Source: Stereum hirsutum FP-91666 SS1 (Eukaryota; Basidiomycota; Agaricomycetes; Russulales; Stereaceae). Taken from it: DNA of 64,000 nt. The translations under genes were made by a program, and so were the position numbers. This document shows, piece by piece, positions 10,457-23,006 of this stretch (position 1 is the first letter of the stretch; each line of letters starts with the position of its first letter). A model generated the notes under the pieces. That model was not told the DNA's origin. It made no database searches and was given only the letters and a program-made list of their open reading frames with translations. The stretch covers positions 2,737,152 through 2,801,151 of the forward strand of contig NW_006763133.1 of the NCBI RefSeq assembly GCF_000264905.1, given 5' to 3'.

Positions 10457-13400
10457 ATGGCACCCACCGATGCTCACCACGAATTTATCTCGAAAGGTTC
10501 TGCCTCTGCCAAACGTAGACTCTCCCACTCAAGCAAGAAACCCAATGCTGAGGGCTACGTGAGCCTCACCGTACGTATATTATTTCATCTTTGTTTTCAC
10601 AATGTTCGGGCTGCTGAAGTCACATATGTTGCAGCCAATGTGGGCAGGTATCTCTGGCGCAGTCGTCAACAATAATAAGAATTACGAGATCGCGATCTCC
10701 ATTCACGACTCGGTCTACAACACTGACTTCTCTGACACTCTCCTCGATTACAACCCAAACGATCCCCCAGACGTGGAGGAACATGTGATTCAGACCCTCC
10801 GCAATTTCTCGCATGAACATCTCAGCAAGTTCCTCGGTGCGGGCGTCACCCTCAGTCTTTTGCGTGAGGTTCGTGGTAGCCCCTATTCCCCCACACGCCC
10901 CGCAAAACTCACTATCGATCTACTAGGCACCCAACCTTTGTACTAGGCTCTGGCTTGAGCTCGATATCGTCCCTATCGTCTTCAACATCAAGCCTTACCA
11001 TACCGACTCCGTTACAAGGCCCAACATTAAGCACCGCATCTCGTCCACGACTGGCTCCTACGTTCCATCCGGAGCCGAGACCCCGACCGTCTATGTCGAC
11101 CAATCCGTCCTCGGCAACGTTGCCAATACAAACCTTCTCTCTGTGCCACAGGGTATCTCCCCCAAGCTTCCCATCCCCCGGACCGTCGATGAACAGGCTG
11201 ATTCTGCGGCCCGCAAATGTCTCATGTATTTTGGTCCCAACAATAGCCCACGTTTGAGCATTGGCCCGCGCAACCAGGTTGCTGTTGACGCCGGAGGAAA
11301 AATCCATCTTATTGATGACCTGGAGGCATACAGGAACTCTGTCAGCAGCGGCACTTGGGAAGCTGTCACTAGGCTCGCTGATGAGCTTCGGGAGAAGAAA
11401 GTCAAGATTGGTTTCTTCTCTTCCACTCCCCAAGGAGGTACGCAACTCCCTCGGATCAGGCATGAAGCTGATGCTCACATTCGCGTGTAATCACCGCCCA
11501 CAGGAGGAGTTGCTCTCGTGAGTATCTTAGTAGCGCGTCCAGTCATCTGCGCTTGGATTTGTGGCTCATTGGTCTGTTTCTGTAATCAAGATGAGACATG
11601 CTTTGATTCGATTCCTCGCTGCTTTGGACGTAGACTGCGCCTGGTGAGCCCTTGAACCTTACGCCCTCTTCTGTTCGCTTCGGCCTGCATTACTTTCGCT
11701 CGATGCAACCCTTGGGTTTCCATTCGATCCCTATTCCGCTTTCTCTTTCACTTTGTTCACACAACAAATGTGTCACGAGCCTTTTCATCCCACCCCACAT
11801 TCGATTCGATCTTTACCCCGGATTCTCGGATGCTTTTCATCTTCTGAGCGCGCCCGCGCTCTCTTGCCGCATCCCACACTTCGAAGCGCTTTGAACTGAC
11901 TGAATTGATATACTGATCTGGTCGCGCTCCTACTTAGGTACGTGCCGAACCCGTCACCTTCAGTCTTCAGGACGACGAAGAACAACCACAATATCCTTCA
12001 AGGCGTCGCTGCGCCTGACCTTCGTCTTACGAAGGAAGCGAAGGACAACTTCGATGCTTGGATATTGAAGAACGGTTTGAGATGGACGGCCGAAGGTGGG
12101 CCTTTGGCCAAAGGTGGAGTGGACATTGCGTTCATCGGTATGTTTTCTTTCAACGCCTTCTTTCACTTCGTTCCGGGGTACCCTCCCTGTCCCTGTGACG
12201 GGTATCGTTCGACTTAGACGCGTCTATACTCGTCATGGTTGACGTCTTGTAGAAGCCCACCTCACGGGACCTGAGGGCCTTTGTTCTCAGCCCCTGCCAC
12301 CTCCTTTGGGAAGGAAGATGCTGACTTTGTGGCACTTGTCGGTTTCTTATCCCCACAGACGACCCGCAGATGCCAGGCCTTATCCCCCTGATCCGTAAGG
12401 TTCGACCTGAGGTTCCCATCGTTTACCGCTCCCACATCGAGATTCGGAGTGACCTCGTGCACAATGCGGGATCACCCCAAGAGGAGGTGTGGAAATATCT
12501 GTGGAATAATATTCAGCTTGCGGATCTTTTCCTTAGTGCGTCTTCCTTCGACAGCGTTTTATCTGTTCCACCTAACTAATTTTATCTTCAGGTCACCCCG
12601 TCAATAAATTTGTCCCCAGCGATGTCCCTATAGAGATTGTTGGGCTTATGGGCGCTGCTACTGATTGGTATGTCCTCTTTCTCCGACCTATATGTCGTGC
12701 TGTCTCTGATATCACGTCACAATAGGCTTGACGGCCTGAACAAGGAGCTCGACCCTTGGGATTCTCAATACTACATGGGCGAATTTACCGCGCTCTGTGC
12801 GAAAGAGAAGATGACGGAGCTCAAGTGGCCCGACCGCGACTACATCGTCCAGGTCGCGAGGTTCGACCCGTCTAAGGGTATTCCGAACGTCATCGATTCG
12901 TACGCCAAACTGCGCGGGCTTCTGGAGAAGGCGGGCGACATCAAGGAGGAGGATATGCCGCAGCTGTTGGTCTGTGGGCACGGTGCGGTCGATGACCCCG
13001 ATGCGAGCATCATCTATGATCAGATCTTGGAGTTGGTGGCGAGCGACAAGTATAAGCGTTATTCCAAGGACATCGTGATCATGAGAATCCCACCAAGCGA
13101 TCAGCGTGCGTTTTCTTCGTCAACTACTAAAGCCACTGTTTGCTCACCATCGTTGCTTATGTGTTGTAGTCCTCAATGCCCTCATGGCCAACGCCAAGAT
13201 TGCCCTCCAGCTCTCCACTCGCGAAGGCTTCGAAGTCAAAGTCTCCGAAGCTCTCCACGCTGGCGTCCCCGTCGTTGCTTCCCGCACCGGTGGTATCCCC
13301 CTCCAGATCCAGCACGGAAAGTCCGGCTACCTCGCCGATGTCGGCGACAACGACGCCGTCGCGAAGTACCTGTTCGATTTGTACACGGACGAGGAGCTTT

Positions 13401-13688
13401 ACAAGAAGACGAGCGAGTTTGCGCGGACGAACGTGTCGGATGAGGTCGGTACGGTGGGTAACGCGGCTGCGTGGTTGTATTTGGCGGTCATGTACTCGCG
13501 AGGAGAAAAGGTCAAGCCGCACGGAGCGTGGATCAATGACTTGTGAGTGATCCCCCCCCCTGATTTGTTGTTATGTTTCTGACAAGCTGATTGCTGTGTC
13601 GCAATACAGGATGAGGAAGGAGACCGGCCAGCCCTACGCCCAGGGCGAGCCTAGGTTGCCCAGGAGCGGATTGGACGTCCAGGGTTGA
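10457..13688 (+). CDS. Trehalose phosphorylase, retaining (GT4 family)
   Basis: Cytosolic enzyme that reversibly splits trehalose with phosphate into glucose and alpha-glucose-1-phosphate; it is characteristic of mushrooms. The spliced protein starts MAPTDAHHEF and is about 740 residues, the usual length. Visible blocks: PMWAGISGAVVNNN, VKIGFFSSTPQGGG (glycine-rich donor loop), DDPQMPGLIPLIRKV, PIVYRSHIEIRSDLV, YIVQVARFDPSKGIPNVID (GT-B C-terminal domain), and a C-terminal nucleotide-sugar-like motif STREGFEVKVSEALHAGVPV, where the ExxxxxxxE pair of retaining GT4 enzymes is seen. It ends PRSGLDVQG, with TGA at 13686-13688. About ten introns, including longer ones at about 11645-11938 and 12140-12358. 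The strong TATA promoter suggests high expression. Very close to the fungal family throughout. Confidence 0.95.
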
Positions 13689-14283
13689 TTACCGGAATTA
13701 TCTGCTCGTTGTTTCAGAAGCAAAGGTGATATACGGACACTTCCCCTCTCACAACAAACATATTCGATCCCTTCTCCGTTCTTTATTTGCTGTCCATTGT
13801 CCCTGCTTCGTTCTCGTGTAAGATTGGATTATAAGTAGAAGTCGTATCGTTGGGTGGATTTGCTGTTTCGGATCTTATCGCTCTCAAAGTATAAAAGGCT
13901 GTATGTAGAATAGAATCGTGCTTTTCTCCTTCAATGTTATCTAGTCCAGTATTGTACCTGTCCGATCTCCCGTGTCCAGCCTGACCGCCACACGTTGGAG
14001 GATATGATGTGGCGTTTGTTGATGGTTATTTGTCAAAGCCTTCTAAATTCAATAAGACCAAACAGCAGGTACCGACCACGCGAGGATGCAGACTTTTTAT
14101 TTCAAATTGGCATCCAAGTCTCCGATCGTGTGTTTTCTTTTTCTTCACTCCGGAATCTGAGCTCTCACAGCAGGTGCCACACCTAGCTTTCCGGCTCTTT
14201 CACCCAGCATATTTACACTTTTAACCTCTTGACTGAGGCTCATTTTACGGCTGCATCTGCGGGGTTCCAACGCTTGAGACGCA
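13689..14283. other. Intergenic region between trehalose phosphorylase and POL5
   Basis: This 595-bp gap between two plus-strand genes should contain the long T-rich 3' UTR of trehalose phosphorylase and the POL5 promoter. No gene or repeat was seen. Confidence 0.5.
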
Positions 14284-17200
14284 ATGTCTACCACACTCCC
14301 GCTCTTCTGGAATCTCTCGTCGGCGAAAAAGAAGGAACGATTGGATGCCTCTGTCAAGCTTATCACTGTTTTGGAGACGCTGCAGGCTTCACATGTGCCT
14401 GTGACTAAGGGGTCGAGTGAAGAGGAAGACGAAGAAGACGAGGAGGAGGACGAAGACGAGGAGGAGGGGAAGAACGCGGAAGATGAGGCTCTGAATCTGT
14501 TGAATGCGGCCGATGTATCGTACTCGATACGGAGGTTGATTAGGGGATTGGCTAGTCCGAGGGAGAGTAGCAGGCTTGGGTTTTCTGTTGCTTTGACTGA
14601 GGTACGTTTGTGGTAGCCCTTTTATTTTGGTACCGGGTGTTTATTGAGATATGTGTGTTATCATAAAATTAGCTTCTCTCTCGCATCGACACCGTCACCT
14701 CTTCTCAAATCATCTCCCTCATCATCTCGGCCTCACAAACCACGAACTCCCTCACTGGCCAAGAAGAACGCGATCTCCTTTTCGCCCGTCTCTTCGGTCT
14801 CACTTCCCTCATCCAATCTGGCCTTCTCACCCGTCAAACTCCGCTCCCCTCCTCCAGCTCCCACACCACCTCCGTCTCAAGCCTCGAATCTTTTACCTCT
14901 GTTATCAGCGAACTCTTAGCTCTAGGCGAGAAAAAGAGCTGGTTGAGAGAGAGCGCATGGTGGACTTTAGGATTGGCTACCGAGAGTTTGAGTAAGTGCG
15001 GTGAGGAAGTCGAGTGGAAGGATGAGGCGGTGGATAAGGTGCTAGAGATGGTGTTTGGGGAGGAGGGTAAGACGTGGGGACCGGAGAAGGTGGCGTTGGC
15101 GGTGAAGATGCAGAGAATGTGGCCGGACAAAGAGTGGAAGAAGCTCCTGGGACCTACGTTGAAGCACGGGGATGTGCTGCACACAGGGAATATGGTCGCA
15201 TTGTCCAAAATCCTTAGGGTGAGTGCTTTTTCGTCATGTAACGTTGCTTTTGTGTGGTGTAATGTTAATGATTGTGTGAAATGTGTAGGAAGCTAGTGCA
15301 GAAGATGATGAGGACGCACCGAAGGTGAACGCAAGGTCGTGGAAGCCCCAGGTACATTATGTGTGGGATGTTTTACTCGACGAGCTTGTGCCTCCTCTCG
15401 ACAGCAAGCGTGCCCCGAAAGGCTCGTTCCAGGAATTCTTCCGCATCGTGGTCGATGGTGAGTTAGCTCGCTGTTTAACTCGAGGACGCCGTGTTTGATG
15501 CTTTTGCGAAATTACAGAGTCATTATTTGCCAACTCTGCGTCTATCGAGCGTAAATACTGGGGCTTCGCTATCTTCCAAAAAGCCCTCCCTCGGGTTCAA
15601 GCCTCAGACCTGCCCATGCTCTTCACCAAGAACTTCATGCGGACGTGGATCAACCACCTTTCCCACTTTGATCGTTACTTGCATAGCTTTGCGAAACAGA
15701 TCGTCAGTCGGTTTCGTTATTTATACCACGCTGCGCGTGGTCAGCTAATGATTCTTCCAGGCAGGATCGATGCAAACCGTCGTGCAGAAAGACCCGACCA
15801 TTGGTTTTTCGTTCATCCTACAGTTGACTGGTGTCCACGGCAGCCAACAGTTCGATAAGTTGACGAAGACGAAGACCGTTGAGTCTCTCCTGACGACTAT
15901 GGATACGACCGGCATCAAGTCTTACATCGACCACTTATTGAGTCAATTCAGCGAGAAAGCGGGCGAAGAACAGTATGTATCTCCTTTGTTTGTGCGCCTA
16001 TCTGACGTGGTCGTGATAGAGGTGAGCTGATCTATCCGTTCAAGGGAAGATATCCAGGTCGTCAACTCTCGTCGAAGCTGGGTCATCGACCAGCTTGCCG
16101 CTCTTGTACGGAATGGCGCCATCCCTAAAAACGACGAATGGCTGCATACAATCTTGAACTGGTTCACCGTTCATGGTATGTTCATCATCAAGAAGAAATC
16201 CGAGAAGGGCCCTCTATTAGCGGTATATCTCGTCTTTTGAAGCTTTTAACGTCCCATAATCGTACTCATTTTACCCTTCTAAACTCTAGATCCGCTCGGT
16301 CCTCTCACCACCTCTGTCGGATGACCTCCGGAAGCAATGTCGTGCCCGTCTCCTAAGCTGCCTTGCCGAACTCACCACCCAATCAACCGTCATCAAATCA
16401 ACCAACAGCGATGACTCCAAAGCACAGAAACTGACCGGTGTTTCATCAGATGGAGAGTTCTGGGTCTCGAAGGTGCTTCGTACAGTTGAGCAGCTACGGA
16501 AGGATTCGAAGCATGTCGAGTTCGTAAGGGAGCTTGAGGAGGATGAATTGGAGTTGAATGAGAAGGCAGTGGCGGTGGCGCAGAGGCTGCATGAGGTGAC
16601 TGGCGAGAAGCAGGAGACAGCGAGGGGTGCAGAGCTGCTTATTCTTTCATGTCTTTTGCAACTGCACGCGTCAGACGAGACCGCCGGTTCGAGTGATAGT
16701 GAGTCATTAGAGGTAAGCACTATTACTTCTACTCCAGGTTCATAGCTCTGACGCGAACTCGACATCAGGCCTGCATCGACGGCGCCACCCGTCTCTTCCC
16801 CGAAGGATCAAAAAAGTCCTCAAAAAATTCCAAGAAGTCACAAAATGCCACCGAAGATGCTGCTGAGGAGGCACCGTCAAATGAGCCGATCGACGTGCTC
16901 GTTGATACAATCATTGGCTTCATGGAGAGAGCGACGGCTTACATGCGCGCCGTCGGGAACCAGAGCTTTTCGCTGCTCAGTGGAGCTGTCGAGGGAACAA
17001 CGGTGGACCTGATCTTGAGCGTAAGTCCCTCCAGTCTTGGTTCATTTTCAAGTGAAGACGGGAGTATTGGTGCTTATACTGTTCGTGACGTGTAGCAACT
17101 CGAACGTCGAGATCCGTCGGAGCTTTTGGCTGATGAGGACGAGGACGACGAGATGGATGACATCGAAGATGATGGCGAGGAAGTTGGTGACGAGGAAATT

Positions 17201-18598
17201 GAAGAGTCAGAGGATGACTCAGAGGAAACCGGGGAGGACGACGACGAGAGTGAAGGAGACGAAGCCGAGGATCCTGAGCTTCGCAGGAAGATCACCGAGG
17301 TTCTCAGGGCAAACGGTATAGAGGCTGCTACCGGCGAATCCGATGACGAGTCTGAAGAGGAGGACATGGACGACGACCAGATGATAGCCATTGATGATCA
17401 GCTGGCTCAAATATTCAAGGAACAAAGGAAGGGCAAGGGCAAAGGTGAGATGTCATTCGCCTAGCATATTCCGCTCGGTATCACTGACGCGCTGCCTGCG
17501 ATAGACGAAAACGCACAACGCGAAGCCACTCATTTCAAGAACCGTATCCTTGACCTCGTCGATATCTTTATCAAAAGACAACCCACCTCGCCTCTCATCG
17601 TTCGCCTCATCATTCCCCTCGTCGACCTCGTCCTCGGCTCGGGGTCCGACGAACGTCAACTCTCCGACAAAACCGGCGGTCTGCTTCGTTCTCGCATCGG
17701 CAAGCTGAAGGATGTACCCTCCAACATGGACCAAACCGAAGTCGCGCCCGTACTTGAAGATCTACACACCCGTGCTCGGAAGGTGCATTCATCGGATGCA
17801 TTGGCCATCATCAGCCAATGCAGTCTCTATGTCTCCAAGGTGCTCTTGCAAAGCCAGGCAGATGACGCAGTGGCCAAAGTATATCGAGACTCATTGGTCG
17901 ATTTCATCACCCGGAAGGCGTCCGACCTCAACGCGAAGTTCTTCGACGACCTCATCAAGCGGCACCCAGCTGTTGCGTGGGGTCTGCGAGACGATATGCT
18001 AAGCGTTACGAGCAAGGCCGTCAACACCTACCGCCAATGCCAGGCATTCAACCTTGTCCACACGCTCATCAACCAGATGCCTTCCTTGGTGAGTAATTTT
18101 TCTATCGGGAACCCCACAACCACTTACTTTCTTGCTATTTCGCAGGAGGATCGACAAGCCGAGTTCGTGCCATTCATGACAGCGCTCTCGATACGTCTGC
18201 AAGAGGTGATCACGAGCGCAAGCCGGGAGTCCACATTCTCAGCAGCACAAATGAAAGACCTCCTCAAGCTCGCGCTCCTCGCAGTCCGTCAGACCAAGCG
18301 ATATACTTCGGACAAATCTGGTGACCTGTCGAAAGCCTGGACACCCGCCGCATGGAACGACGTCCTCACTGCTCTTACCACGAACGATCGGTTCAAGACC
18401 TCTACCGGGTTACATTCCATGTGCAAACAGGTCCTGCAATTAATCCAAGCACAGTCGGGAGATGGTAAGGTAAAATCCAAGAAAAATGGGGAAGGTAGTC
18501 AATCCAAGACAGGAAAGCGGAAGGCGGATGATGCTGTAGATGAGAGTCCAGTGGTAAATGGGAAGAAGGCGAAGCGGAAAAAATCCAAGACTGCATGA
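14284..18598 (+). CDS. POL5: Pol5 / DNA polymerase phi family nucleolar protein (MYBBP1A-like)
   Basis: Nucleolar factor needed for rRNA synthesis and ribosome assembly; despite its name, the family lacks convincing polymerase function. The ATG at 14284 starts MSTTLPLFWNLSSAKKKERL, followed by an acidic run (EEEDEEDEEEDEDEEEG) and then SYSIRRLIRGLASPRESSR, a recognisable family block. Mid-protein helical (HEAT/ARM-like) segments include KVALAVKMQRMWPD, the FTKNFMRTWINHL region and MQTVVQKDPTIGFSFILQL. A second long Asp/Glu tract occurs at 17126-17270, and the protein ends with a Lys-rich nucleolar-type tail (KKAKRKKSKTA). About ten introns. It is convergent with MSH3, with only 33 bp between stop codons. 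Confidence 0.88.
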
Positions 18599-18631
18599 TG
18601 TCCGTCCTTGTAGATCGTGGGATGCTAGTAT

Positions 18632-21600
18632 CTATATATTAGTCTGGGTCGTTGACAGCGAATCCATGGCGTCTCGAAGATTGTCTAAGGTGTCGCTGCA
18701 CGGTGCTTGCAGACAGCGCTGCAACAAAAGGGCAGCTTTCCGAGTCCTGGCGAACACCAGCAATAAGTACACCATTGTGTAACGTATTCAAGGCGGACCT
18801 ACTTGTTTCGCCTGTGACGTTCCTCGACTTGCCGACGCATTTTCGCCGCTTGGACAGCTGAGGCTTGCAGGACCTCTTCGGGTATTCCGGCTAATCGTCC
18901 ACACTCAATCCCAAAGGACTCAGTGGCCAAGCCTTCAGTCAGCCGATACAGGAAGGATATTTCCCGGATGCCGTTAATTCGAGATTCCTCTCTGAAACCC
19001 ATGTGCAGGTTCTGCACCTCTTGAGGGAAGCGTCGCTCAAGTTCGGTTGCCACAAGCGGATAGTGGGTGATGAAAAGGGTCTTGCACTTTTTCACTTGCA
19101 CAAGGTGGTGCATGGCCGCCTGCGCTATGGCCATCTTTGGGAGACATTCTAAGCATCAGCAATCAGGCCGAAGTAGACCATAAAGACTTACACCGTCGAA
19201 AGTGGAAGTACCACGGCCAAGTTCGTCAAGGATGACGAGGCTCTTGCTAGTTGCCTGCGACAGGATGTCACTCGTCTCAGACATCTCGACCATGAACGTA
19301 GAACGTCCACGCGCAAGCTCGTCGGAGGCTGCCATACGCATTAGCTGGGACCTACGCCACGTAGCAAAAGCAAGACTCACCTCCCATCCTCGTCAAAATA
19401 CTATCCATCATGCTCAATTTGACGGCCTTTGCAGGGACGTACGACCCTATCTGTGCCATTATAGCAATGAGAGCAATCATCTTCACGGACGAACTCTTTC
19501 CTCCCATGTTAGGACCCGTGATGATCTTGCTCCGCTGACCGCCCTGGCCCATGGTCACCGAATTCGGCACAAATGGTTCTGACTTCAACTCTTCTCCTCC
19601 TGGATGTCGACCGTCGATGATCTCAAGTGTGTCGACTTCATCCGTGAATTCAGGCTTGACGTAGTCTCCTTTCATTGCGACGAGAGCCAGGCTCATAAGA
19701 CAATCAGCGATGGCGAGCTTGTTAACGGCGTCACGGAGAAGGGCGTAGTGATTTTGAGAGATCTCGTTGAGGAAGGACTTGAAGGCGTCGTTAGCGGCTG
19801 CTTCGAGCATTTCTTTAAATTGTGCTCGTTCTTGGACCTTGGCTTTGACGACTGGGCTGTGGTATCGGCGAAATCTACTAGTACTGAACGTACTGTTAGT
19901 GGTGAATACAATCGTATAAGTTTGAAGATAGAACCTGGAGATCAAGTGCCAAGTAGCAGGCACTCTGGAGGATTCGGCTTTCGGTATTTCGACGAGATAC
20001 TGAGGATACTATCAGGCTATGCGGGCCAAGAAAGACAGGATAAGTATATCGCACCTCATCTCCCCGGCTAGAACTCCACTGTAGAGCAGGCTTCTTCAGG
20101 ACACGCCTAACTATCACATGCTGTCAGTACAATATAACTGATCAAAATACGAATATCGGTAGACTTACTAGACTTCAGTTCATCGGCCAGGTCCATTTCA
20201 ACCGCCTGAATGCCCATATCTGCTTCAGCCAACGCTGGATACTTTTCCGAATCCGACCACATCAGTGTTTTGTCTCCTTCCGCAGCCCGTTTGAGCACGA
20301 TCATGCTTATCAGCTCCTGTACCGGTTCGCGCAGGCGAGGCAAGGTTGCGATTATGTCGTTCAAGATTGGCGACTTGAAGCCGACATCGGAGACGTTGTC
20401 CATGGCGGGGAAGATAATGGCGACTTTGTTGAACGCTGGCAAGAGAACTGAGAGCTCTTTGGGTGTGCACTACACATTAAAAGTTGAATATGGAAGAACC
20501 ATGAAACAAACCAAGGGGAAAGACGGGGAATACTTGCCTTGCCGTATTGAATTCGACTGAGACCCTTTGCGAGATCAGGAAGACCCCTGAGGGCCGACCG
20601 CAGCTGAACCAACTTCATGGAAGGGCTGGCAACAATTTCTTCCACAGTGTCTGTACGTTCTTGCAATGCTCTGTCAAAAACGAAATCAATATTTTCGTTT
20701 TGATACGTGGAAGGGAATCAGTCTTACAATTTATTCACCAGTGGCCTACCGACCCAACTTCGAAGCAGCCTGGAGCCAAATTTTGTTGTCGTACGATCCA
20801 GTATCCACATCAGAGACCCCCGTGTCGTGAAATCAGTCTCATTTCGATAGATCTCCCTGAAGAGTATTCATTGTAAGTGTATGATCCTTCATGCGACACA
20901 CATAAGGACAAACAAGTTCGTGAGTGTGTTGCCATTCAGAAGCATGTGGTTCGTGGTAATAAACGCGCTGAAAAATTTTGTGGCCAGGAGTGAATCCGCG
21001 ATGTCAAAGGCTTCCAGATGTCTGATGCACTGGGCCAAAGCGATTACGACTTGCTTCGGGAAATCGGTCACAGCAGCCATTAGTTCACCTGGAGTCATTT
21101 AGTCAGAACAGTGCTTAAAAATTGGTACATTGAGACGTTACCGGACTTGAAGCTCTCAGACGCCTTCGAAGACGTTGTCTTGCGTGTGTAGAATGCGGAC
21201 ACATATTCAAAGGCATCCGAATAAGTCATCGGGTCTTTGTATCTCTCCATTCGAATCTTATGGTCGCCATTAGCGTGCCTGAGTGAGAGATGAGTTCTAC
21301 CAACTGAGCAGAAAATTCCTGTGCTACGCACGTCACGAAGTAGCCTAGCATGCGTTCGGTCGGCTTGCTTAGTTTCTGACCTGAGAGTAATAACTCCGCT
21401 GGCTTTGTGTGGACCATTCTCGTCTAGAGCAGGTGTGAGTAACGTTTACTGGCCCGGTATCAGATAATTATGTACGACTCACTTCGAGTTCCGTGCGCAT
21501 GTGACCATCTGTGGCTAGTCAGCTCTGAGTTTATTACCGTTCAGAATAAGTAAGAACTTCACCTTCGAATTCGTCCCAGGTCACATCGCCCGTGTTAGGA

Positions 21601-22945
21601 CAAACAACAATCATCCCAACGATGACCTTTTCGTCTACACCCATGCCACCTTTTGGCTCCTCGACCACACACATGAGGAGAGGAGCCGAAGCGCCAGATG
21701 CATCCACCGAGTCCATCTCATCTACAAAGCTAGCAGACTGTCAGCATATTTATTTCCTTTCAACTAAGAAAGTGACCTACGTCGTGGCGGTGTATAGGTG
21801 AGCAAGTTCCCGAGTGAAAGGCGCATTTCGGTTTTCACCAACTTTCTTCAATGCAGCGGTTTCTGTCTGGGCGATGATGCCTACTTTGTGGCCTTGAGAG
21901 AGCAGCCTGATAAAAATCACCGTGAGCAAATCAGGGCAATTACTATGATCGGGCGAATGTAAGTACTTCTTCAGGTGTATGTCACCGCGGTGGGTAGGGA
22001 TCGATGCAGTCTCAAAATTACGCTTCACGAAACAGACGATTCCGAGCTCCTTGGCAGCAATCTAGCAGGAGAATGAACGAGACTGATATGCAGTTATTGA
22101 GTAGAACACTTACACGGGCGTCATTGTCATAAAACATGTATTTATATCCCACTTCAAACATGAGGAGCACACCTTCATACTTGTCCTTCAATTGACGAAC
22201 CTTCAGGAATAAGAGGGTGAGTTGGCGAACTGGAAGAGGACAATATGGTACCAACCTGTAGCTCCAGAGGCGTATATCGCTTTCCACTGGGCCCTATCTC
22301 TACAGTCTTGCCGCGCGGTTTGACTGACTTCTTTCCACTGGCTGCCTTCCCCTTGAGTTTACTCTTCGAGGGTTGAGAGAACATCTCCTGCAGAGCCTTA
22401 AACTGACTGTCCGAGTCGCCGTCTGAAGCTACGGAACGCTGTTCCTCGTCGTCCGTCTCGTCCTCATCAGAGGGTTCAAAATCCTGCTGTATATCCAAGT
22501 CTCGTCTTCTAGAGACGTTGTTTTCGATGACAAGTTTCTTGGAAAGCACGGCACGCAAGTTGTCGCGAGAGGCCTGCTCTGCAGGAGAGAGCTGAAGAGG
22601 GTGACTTTCAGGAGACTGGGAACGACGATGTCGCCATCTTTCTGTCGCTACTGAATGCTGCTGGTTTCCATGCAGTTCTGAATCTGAGTCAAGCTGTGGG
22701 GAGTCCTGGCGAAATAGTGGCTTTTGGATTGTCTTTTGGCGTTTGGACGGTCGTTCATCGGGTACAGGTGAGTGTCGCCTGGCAGTTTTCGCCTGAGATG
22801 TAGGACTTTGTGAGAAAAACGTAGATATCCTAGACTGCTTCATTGGCGACGCTGGTGGATCCTTCGAGTTTGCCATTGTGGGAGATGTTGGGGGAGCGGA
22901 AGCAAGACGCCGCCCCGCATTCGCGTCAGTCCGCGTCGATGACAT
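18632..22945 (-). CDS. MSH3: DNA mismatch repair protein Msh3
   Basis: MutS homologue that pairs with Msh2 (MutSbeta) to recognise insertion/deletion loops. The N terminus has a PCNA-binding box (KQSRISTFF) in a disordered region. Domain I carries YTPLELQV and the MSH3-type mispair motif [12 protein letters not shown], with a Tyr-Lys pair where MutS/MSH6 has Phe-x-Glu; this is why I call MSH3 rather than MSH6. The ATPase has Walker [10 protein letters not shown] and Walker [18 protein letters not shown], then [18 protein letters not shown]. The last exon follows a 57-bp intron, joins RRNK to [10 protein letters not shown] and ends TTQTNI at 18632. I chose the ATG at 22945; an in-frame ATG at 23017 would overlap the divergent ATP12 coding region. 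Many short introns. Confidence 0.92.
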
Positions 22946-23006
22946 TTCAGTTCGCGACGCGTAAACCCCGTGACTGCGTCTGCTCATCCTCTCTGTCATT
23001 ACCACC
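22946..23006. promoter_or_regulatory. Very short head-to-head gap between MSH3 and ATP12
   Basis: Just 61 bp separate the chosen divergent start codons, so the two genes must share promoter sequence or have overlapping 5' UTRs. No TATA box was seen. Confidence 0.55.

Noticed and set aside
14644..14995. Overlapping frames of about 90-115 codons in POL5
   Set aside because: Alternative frames of POL5 exon 2; the true frame is fixed by the conserved blocks on either side.
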